A stretch of 64,000 bases of DNA, taken from the NCBI GenBank assembly GCA_049578545.1, contig JBAUMF010000027.1, forward strand, positions 62,001-126,000, read 5' to 3'. Made by a program: the position numbers and the translations under genes. Shown here piece by piece: positions 58,458-64,000 of this stretch (its first letter is position 1; each line of letters starts with the position of its first letter). A model generated the notes under the pieces. It ran no database searches. It saw only the letters and a list, made by a program, of their open reading frames with translations, and was not told the origin of the DNA. Origin of the DNA: DASQBT01 sp049578545 (GTDB lineage Bacteria; Pseudomonadota; Gammaproteobacteria; Burkholderiales; Thiobacillaceae).

Positions 58458-61400
58458 GCATCCCCTACCGTTTCTCCCCGTGGGCGCGGCGCGGCCTTGC
58501 CCGCTCGCACCAAAACAACGACGCCGCCAACGCCGCGCTGCAGGTGCGCGCCAAGGTCGCCATCGGCCTGACCCTGCAGGCCAAGCAGGACGGCAACGCC
58601 GTGACGGCGGATGGCAAGCCCGTGGCTGCGGTGTCGGGCAATCTGGAACTGGCCTTGTACGGGCCGGGCGACATCATCGGCATCGACTCGCGCCTGGTGG
58701 TGCGCACCGATCCCAAGCCCAACGTCACCAACTTCGAGCCCAACTATCTGGCGATCGTGGATTTCGATCCGCCGGATTTTCCCTGGCTGCTGACGCCTGC
58801 CAAGGCCAACCCGGATCAGCACCTGCGCCCCTGGCTCGTGCTGGTGGTGATCGATCGCGCGGTGGCGCGGGCATTGCCGAGCGTGAAGGCCGGCCAACCG
58901 CTGCCCTCAATTGTGCTGACCGCCGCACAGGCCGCAAGCGAGCTGCCCGATTTGAACGAATCCTGGCTGTGGGCGCATGCGCAGGCGGTCTCGACCATCA
59001 GCAACGATCCTGCCGCCCTGGCAAGCGAACTCAAGCAATATCCCGAGCGCAACATCTCGCGCCTGGTCTGCCCGCGCCGCCTGGAGCCACGCCACGACTA
59101 CATTGCCTGCGTGGTGCCCGCCTTCGACGCCGGCCGCCTGCGCGGCCTGGGCCAGCCGCTGCACAATGCGACGCTCGCCCCTGCTTGGAACCACGCGCAA
59201 CCGGTGGATATCGAGCTGCCCGTGTACTACCACTGGGAGTTCTCCACTGGCCCGGTGGGCGACATCGAGACGCTGGCGCGAAGATTGAGAACGCCGGCCA
59301 GCTATGCCGGCGATCAGGCGCTGCTCAGCCAGTTGAAAAACATCGGCATCCGCCCGGTGGCAGTCGACGGCGATCATCTGTTGTTCGACGGCGTGACGCC
59401 CGACCAGACCGTGTTCGAAGGGGCGATGGTGCCGCTGGATTTCCAGCCCGAGTCCGTGGGCAACCATCCCCTGTTCGCGCAACATATCGAGGCCATGCTC
59501 AACAGCGGGCAGGAACTGGCCAACCAGGGCACGGCCAAGGCGGACACGGTGCCGACGCTCTCGCCGCCCATCTATGGCGAATATCCGGCAAAGCGCCACA
59601 CCGTCGATCAAAGCAAGATCGGCCAGAACTGGCTGGACGACCTCAACCTGCAGCCGCGCTATCGCCTGGCCGCAGGCTGGGGCGCCGAGGTGATAAGGCA
59701 GAATCAGGACGAATTCATGCAGGCGGCCTGGGCCCAGGCCGGCGACGTGCTGGCAGCCGAACGTGCATTTTCTCTTTCACGCCTGTCGCGCGATGTGTTG
59801 AAGGCGGTCGAAGCGCGTCATCTGACCAAACTGCCCGATGCGCGCCTGCTCGCGCTGCTCTCACCGGCGCGGGCACGGGCCAGGATCGCACCGGATCTCA
59901 GCTTGTACGGCCGAATGGCGAACGTCACCCTGCCGGATGAATTGTTCGACGGCGCGATGCGCAGGTTCACAAGCGCGCGCCGCCCGACGTTCCGTATGGC
60001 ACAGTGGCGCGAACGCAATCTGGGGCTTGCCAGTCTGCCGCAGCAGATGGTCGCGCTGGTGAATACCTTCGCCAATGCGACCAAGCAGGTCATGGCCATC
60101 GATCCCAATCGCTTCGTGCCGGACGGCATCATGGGCAGCCGTTCTTTCGATGGCATTCCACTGCCAGCGGACCTGAATACGCTCGTCGACTTGCAGCCCT
60201 ACACCGGCTTACCGGGCAGCATCGCGGCAGGCGACATCGCCAAGCTGCAGCAGATGGCCGCAAGCGCCCGCCAGCAGGCAGCGCGCGCCAAGCGCAAGCT
60301 GCCGCTGATGGGCGACATCTGGCATCAGGGCATCGTGACCGACACCCACCTGCTGCGCATCGCCCAGTTGCAGCGCGTCTCTGGCCAGGCCTTGAGGGGC
60401 AATCTGACGCAACTGGTGAAGCAGGCCAGCCGCGGCGGCGCCGAAGGCGTGCTGCTCACGGTCGAAGCAAGCGGTCAGGTGAGTGCCCAGGCGCTCAAGA
60501 TCGATGGGCGCAACGGCGCGCTCAAGACCATCGGCAATGCGTTGGTGCTCGGCACACGCGGCGCCACACGCGCGGTGCGCATGGCCCCCGGCGCCGTCGC
60601 CGCCGTATCGCCGCATGCCCTGCGCCTTTACGGCAACGATGCCGTGTTCAACAGCCTTGCGCCCGGTGTGCTAGGGGGCGCGACGCCGGTGCAGCTCAAT
60701 CTCACCGCGCCCGGCCAATTCGCGCCGCAGGGTCCGCCGCCCCAGGTGGCGCCTTCCATCACCCTGCCCCCTGCCATCAAGTCCCGCGACGTGCTGCATC
60801 GCTATTCGCAGGCGTTCAAGGACTACGAGCAGCTCTGGGTCGATCCGCTGAAGGAAGAACACATCGTGGTTCAACCGGTCGATTTCGCCATCGCGGCATC
60901 CTCGACCGCCTTGCGCGTACGCATCGACCCGGCGCAGACCGTGCCAGCAAGGCTTGCGACCATGCTGACCCTCGGGGGACAGCCGGTCCGCTGGTCGGCC
61001 ACACAGGGTCTGGCCAACGACTTCATCAGCACCCGGCTCGACCTCTCTTTTGCCGAGCGCCTGCGCTATCTCATTCCATTGCACTTCGATCGGGTCATGG
61101 CCTATCCGCATCTGCCATTTCCACTGTCGAAGAAACTGGAAAAGCTTGCGCCGGATGTCTTCCTGCCCGGCGTGGGCGTGCTGCCGGACGACTTCATCAT
61201 GGCGGTCAAGACCAATGCGCGTTTCGTGGAAGCGGTGATGCTGGGCGGCAATCACGAAATGGGCCGCGAGCTGCTTTGGCAGGGCTTTCCCACTGACCAG
61301 CGCGGCACGCCTTTCCAGCATTTCTGGCAGCGCCTGGACGACAAGACCGATATCGATCCCATCCATTTTTGGCAGGCGCAACCCCTCGGCAAACAGCCGG

Positions 61401-61969
61401 GCAGCGGCGAGATGCTGGTGCTGCTGATTCGTGGCCAGCTGCTCGCGCGTTTTCCCACCCTGTCGGTGTATGCCTATCCGATCGATGCGCAGGAAACCCG
61501 GCCGGGCGGCAGCAGCCCGCCCGTCCCCCCGGGGGCCAAGGACCCCAAGGAGATGGATCCGACCCGGGCCTTGGTGCCAATACTGAAAGGTCATCTTGGC
61601 CGCGACATCACCTATCTGGGTTTCAACATCAGTCCGACTCGCGACCCAAATATTCCGAACCAGAAGGACGATCACAAATATATGGAGAACTTCTACTTTG
61701 TTCTGGAGGAACAGATGACCGAACCCCGCTTTGGTTTCGATGAACCCGATCATGCAGGTCCGGGTGATGCGGGGTGGCAGAACGTGGACTGGAGCGAGGT
61801 ACTTGTGAACGGCGGCGAATACTTCGGCAGTGCGAAGCTCAAGCTCGCGCCGCCCGCGCAGGGCAAGCCCAATTGGGTCAACCCGCACGCGGCGACCGTG
61901 GCCGACGCACTGCTGCAGCGACCCTTCCGCGGCTATTATGCCGGGGTCAAGCTGAAGATGCCGAAATAG
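58454..61969 (+). CDS. Very large uncharacterised protein (system protein 2)
   Basis: The 1171-residue protein starts MSIPYRFSPWARRGLARSHQ and overlaps protein 1 as ATGA. An N-terminal block ~60-133 (LALYGPGDIIGID, then FEPNYLAIVDFDPPDFPWLLTP and LRPWLVLVV) looks strongly conserved in style. Further recognisable-looking blocks are VYYHWEFSTGPVGDIETLARRL (~260), PPIYGEYPAKRHT (~373) and GFNISPTRDP (~1056). There is no signal peptide, coiled coil or nucleotide-binding motif. I do not recognise a characterised family. Coupling implies equimolar or joint work with protein 1. Confidence 0.75.
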   Translation: MSIPYRFSPWARRGLARSHQNNDAANAALQVRAKVAIGLTLQAKQDGNAVTADGKPVAAVSGNLELALYGPGDIIGIDSRLVVRTDPKPNVTNFEPNYLAIVDFDPPDFPWLLTPAKANPDQHLRPWLVLVVIDRAVARALPSVKAGQPLPSIVLTAAQAASELPDLNESWLWAHAQAVSTISNDPAALASELKQYPERNISRLVCPRRLEPRHDYIACVVPAFDAGRLRGLGQPLHNATLAPAWNHAQPVDIELPVYYHWEFSTGPVGDIETLARRLRTPASYAGDQALLSQLKNIGIRPVAVDGDHLLFDGVTPDQTVFEGAMVPLDFQPESVGNHPLFAQHIEAMLNSGQELANQGTAKADTVPTLSPPIYGEYPAKRHTVDQSKIGQNWLDDLNLQPRYRLAAGWGAEVIRQNQDEFMQAAWAQAGDVLAAERAFSLSRLSRDVLKAVEARHLTKLPDARLLALLSPARARARIAPDLSLYGRMANVTLPDELFDGAMRRFTSARRPTFRMAQWRERNLGLASLPQQMVALVNTFANATKQVMAIDPNRFVPDGIMGSRSFDGIPLPADLNTLVDLQPYTGLPGSIAAGDIAKLQQMAASARQQAARAKRKLPLMGDIWHQGIVTDTHLLRIAQLQRVSGQALRGNLTQLVKQASRGGAEGVLLTVEASGQVSAQALKIDGRNGALKTIGNALVLGTRGATRAVRMAPGAVAAVSPHALRLYGNDAVFNSLAPGVLGGATPVQLNLTAPGQFAPQGPPPQVAPSITLPPAIKSRDVLHRYSQAFKDYEQLWVDPLKEEHIVVQPVDFAIAASSTALRVRIDPAQTVPARLATMLTLGGQPVRWSATQGLANDFISTRLDLSFAERLRYLIPLHFDRVMAYPHLPFPLSKKLEKLAPDVFLPGVGVLPDDFIMAVKTNARFVEAVMLGGNHEMGRELLWQGFPTDQRGTPFQHFWQRLDDKTDIDPIHFWQAQPLGKQPGSGEMLVLLIRGQLLARFPTLSVYAYPIDAQETRPGGSSPPVPPGAKDPKEMDPTRALVPILKGHLGRDITYLGFNISPTRDPNIPNQKDDHKYMENFYFVLEEQMTEPRFGFDEPDHAGPGDAGWQNVDWSEVLVNGGEYFGSAKLKLAPPAQGKPNWVNPHAATVADALLQRPFRGYYAGVKLKMPK

Positions 61970-61997
61970 CCAGAACTGAATCGCAACAGGAATCCCC

Positions 61998-64000
61998 ATG
62001 CCGCGCCTTGATCTGAACCTCTCCGCCCTGAATCAGCAACGCGAGGCCCTCGTGGCCTTGCAGGCACAACAACGCCAACTCGACAACAGGGTTGCCGCGC
62101 AGCAGGCCGCGCTCGATGCCGCCTTGCGCGCAGGTGAATCGCCCAACATCACGGGCGTGCTGCAGCAGCAGGCCGATGCCGCACGCGCCCAGCGCCAACA
62201 GCTGGTGAATCAGATACGCGGGCAGAACGCGAGCATAGACCAGCTCGCCAACGGCCTGCTTGGCCAGCTTGATCCGTCAAATATGGTTGAAGCGCTGGAC
62301 GGCGGATTGCCCATCGCGCTTCTGCCTCTGCGGATTGAAACGCGCTATGCGCCCGACCCCAACACCCTGCGCATCCGCGTCTACCCGGATGACATCAACA
62401 TCATCGAGCACACCCCCGCCCTGACCGACAAGGAGCAACAGGCCGGCATGGACTACTGGGCGGCGCGCTTTGCCGGCGATCCCGACGAAGCCGCACGCGT
62501 CGCACGCGACCTCACGCTGGGCGTGGGGCGCAACCGCTGCGCCTGGGTGCTGCGCGTGCTCACCCCGGACAACGCCGCGGACGAAGGCCAGCCCGATGCG
62601 CAGCCGCAATTTCCCGATGCGCCCGTGATCGATGCACGGGCCAAGCAGACCCGCGCGCTGCTCCTGCCCGACCGCTGGTGCGCCGTCGGCTATGCGGCCA
62701 ACCGGCGCGAGGTATTCCGCGTCTGGGGCAACCGCATATCTGATGAATTGATCCTCTCACCGGACTGGTTGAACGTCGACGAACCCGAAGCGCTGCTGGC
62801 AGGCGATCGAGCGTGGCTCGCCGATTTCGATTCCGCGCTTGCCAACGGCATGGCTCTGGAAGTGACCCAGCAGATGGTCGACGGGCAACTCGCTCAGCAC
62901 CATGCACCGCCCTTCCACCTGGCAAGCGATACGCTGGAGCGCCTGCTCATCGTCGGCCTCGAATGGACCAAGGACGCGCAGCAGAGCGCCGCCGAGATGG
63001 CCGCGCTTCTCGGCGCGCAGCGCGATTCGACTGGACTGGCCTTTTTGCCATTGAACACACCCACCAACAACACCGAGGCTGCTGCGTCTGGCTACAGCCC
63101 CTCACAGGAGAAGACGCCACCGCCCACACCTGAAGAGAACGCGCAACTTCCACCCCAGAAGGACGCGCTGGAACTGCTGAGTGACGCTCTAGGCCTGCCC
63201 GCGCAAAGCCTGCCGGCGGATGGCATAGACCACGCGCATCTCAGCGAGCAGCGCACCGCGATGCATATGATGAACGCACTGTGGCGCGCGACCTTCGGCC
63301 ACTATCTGATGGAGTTGTGGAATCCACTGGGCGAGGAAGAAGACCTGCTGATCAAGACGCCGGCGCAATACGCGCTGCGCAGCTATGCCGTGTCTTACCT
63401 GCGCCCGGCCGGGCCCTTGCCGCTCCTGCGCGTGGGCAAGCAGCCCTACGGCGTGCTGCCGGTGGCAGGCAAGGCCTTCGTACCAGAGCCGGCCGGCGGC
63501 GTGCTGGCCCGCCTCGGCATCAACCTGGCGGCGGTGGAACAGAACGTGTCCAAGGTGCTCGGCGTGTTGCGGCCCATGTGGGAAATCGCGCGCAACCAGG
63601 TGCCGCTGCTCAAGGATGGCGATGTCGACCGCGCAAAGGATATTCTGCAGACGTCGCCCTGGTCGCAGACCGCGGCCTATCGCAACGCCGACAACATCTG
63701 CCTCAGCCCGGTCGTGATTGACATCTCCGGCGTGCAGATACCATCGAAGCAACAGCTGATCCAGACCCTGCTGACCGCGCTGGGAGTCAACCAGGGCGCT
63801 TATCCGGGACTGCCCATTTTCAACTGCGCGAGTTTCCCGCCCGATCCGCCGTACTCGTCCGGCAGCCTGGCGGGCGTGCCCTGGGTGCTGGCCGACGACA
63901 AGCAGCCGACCATCGAGGCCGCGCCGGAGACCCAGTTCAGCGACGGGCAAAATTATCTGAAACAGATTGCCGATGCGCTGACCCAGCCGCAGGCCGAGTC
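61998..64000 (+). CDS. Very large uncharacterised protein (system protein 3), partial
   Basis: At least 667 residues are visible and the gene runs off the right edge. The ATG at 61998 follows CAGGAAT, 28 bases after protein 2. Residues ~8-82 form a glutamine-rich coiled coil (LNQQREALVALQAQQRQLDN). Then come LPIALLPLRIETRY (~104-117), LRIRVYPDDINIIEHTPALT (~124-143), a hydrophilic linker near 355-385, and RTAMHMMNALWRATFGHYL and LRVGKQPYGVLPV (~477-489). No secretion signal or known catalytic motif is visible. Together the three genes look like parts of one particle or complex; that is inference. Confidence 0.75.
   Translation, partial: MPRLDLNLSALNQQREALVALQAQQRQLDNRVAAQQAALDAALRAGESPNITGVLQQQADAARAQRQQLVNQIRGQNASIDQLANGLLGQLDPSNMVEALDGGLPIALLPLRIETRYAPDPNTLRIRVYPDDINIIEHTPALTDKEQQAGMDYWAARFAGDPDEAARVARDLTLGVGRNRCAWVLRVLTPDNAADEGQPDAQPQFPDAPVIDARAKQTRALLLPDRWCAVGYAANRREVFRVWGNRISDELILSPDWLNVDEPEALLAGDRAWLADFDSALANGMALEVTQQMVDGQLAQHHAPPFHLASDTLERLLIVGLEWTKDAQQSAAEMAALLGAQRDSTGLAFLPLNTPTNNTEAAASGYSPSQEKTPPPTPEENAQLPPQKDALELLSDALGLPAQSLPADGIDHAHLSEQRTAMHMMNALWRATFGHYLMELWNPLGEEEDLLIKTPAQYALRSYAVSYLRPAGPLPLLRVGKQPYGVLPVAGKAFVPEPAGGVLARLGINLAAVEQNVSKVLGVLRPMWEIARNQVPLLKDGDVDRAKDILQTSPWSQTAAYRNADNICLSPVVIDISGVQIPSKQQLIQTLLTALGVNQGAYPGLPIFNCASFPPDPPYSSGSLAGVPWVLADDKQPTIEAAPETQFSDGQNYLKQIADALTQPQAE

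Noticed and set aside
58480..61296. Long forward frames of 486 and 430 residues inside protein 2
   Set aside because: They lie in a shifted frame, are dominated by Arg, Ala and Gly as expected for a +2 shadow, and the main frame is continuous over 1171 codons.
60671..61999. A 442-residue minus-strand frame opposite protein 2
   Set aside because: It has the His/Arg-rich composition of an antisense shadow with no domain.
55182..64000. Reading the giant-gene cluster as a known contractile injection system or prophage
   Set aside because: No sheath, tube, baseplate, spike, AAA ATPase, terminase or capsid motif can be seen in the visible part; the idea stays open only for the region past the edge.

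Overview
The window is a chromosomal stretch of a Gram-negative betaproteobacterium. The evidence is the intact dcw (division and cell wall) cluster in proteobacterial order, lpxC and waaA for lipid A and LPS core, betaproteobacterial-type neighbours (a DUF2863 protein, a pteridine reductase beside a MidA-like methyltransferase, yraN-diaA-dolP beside rsmI), and ubiD for ubiquinone. A member of the Nitrosomonadales/Rhodocyclales side of the class fits, but genus and species are inference. Most genes are packed in tightly overlapping operons with many ATGA or TGATG junctions. GTG and TTG starts are common.

Layout. 1-3.0 kb (minus): an incomplete M50-type membrane metalloprotease with an adaptor-like tail, coupled to a GAF-HlyD membrane adaptor. 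3.4-11.1 kb (mostly plus): bioA carrying a remarkable in-frame double insertion, a beta-CASP metallo-beta-lactamase-fold protein, a trypsin-like protease (minus), a tviB-tviC pair for UDP-GlcNAc uronic acid synthesis, and dacB. 11.1-16.7 kb: ubiD, then yraN-diaA-dolP (minus), rsmI-pyrC (plus) and a DUF1269 membrane protein. 16.8-17.2 kb: the RNase P RNA gene rnpB, followed by a strong intrinsic terminator.

17.3-36.3 kb is the dcw cluster: mraZ, rsmH, ftsL, ftsI, murE, murF, mraY, murD, ftsW, murG, murC, murB, ddl, ftsQ, ftsA, ftsZ, lpxC. It is preceded by a readable promoter and a four-repeat MraZ operator. The genes make UDP-MurNAc-pentapeptide, lipid I and lipid II and assemble the divisome. 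Three spacers (murE-murF, ftsW-murG, murB-ddl) break the tight packing, and each contains an open small reading frame joined to its neighbours by stop/start overlaps.

36.4-54.5 kb: a small membrane protein, a repeat-bearing gap, dciA and secA, a DUF2863 protein, a MidA-like methyltransferase and pteridine reductase, a UDP-glucuronate epimerase-like gene, waaA, a pcm-rhodanese-tolC operon (minus), thiC behind a TPP riboswitch, a small secreted protein, uppP, and a tonB-exbB-exbD operon (minus).

54.6-64.0 kb differs from the rest. After a degraded transposase fragment there are three consecutive very large genes (1091 aa, 1171 aa, and more than 667 aa running off the end), visibly more G+C-rich and apparently one operon. 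The first resembles the DUF6603 family. The other two are not assignable to a characterised family. None has a signal peptide. This is the best candidate for an undescribed multi-protein system, and it continues past the right edge.
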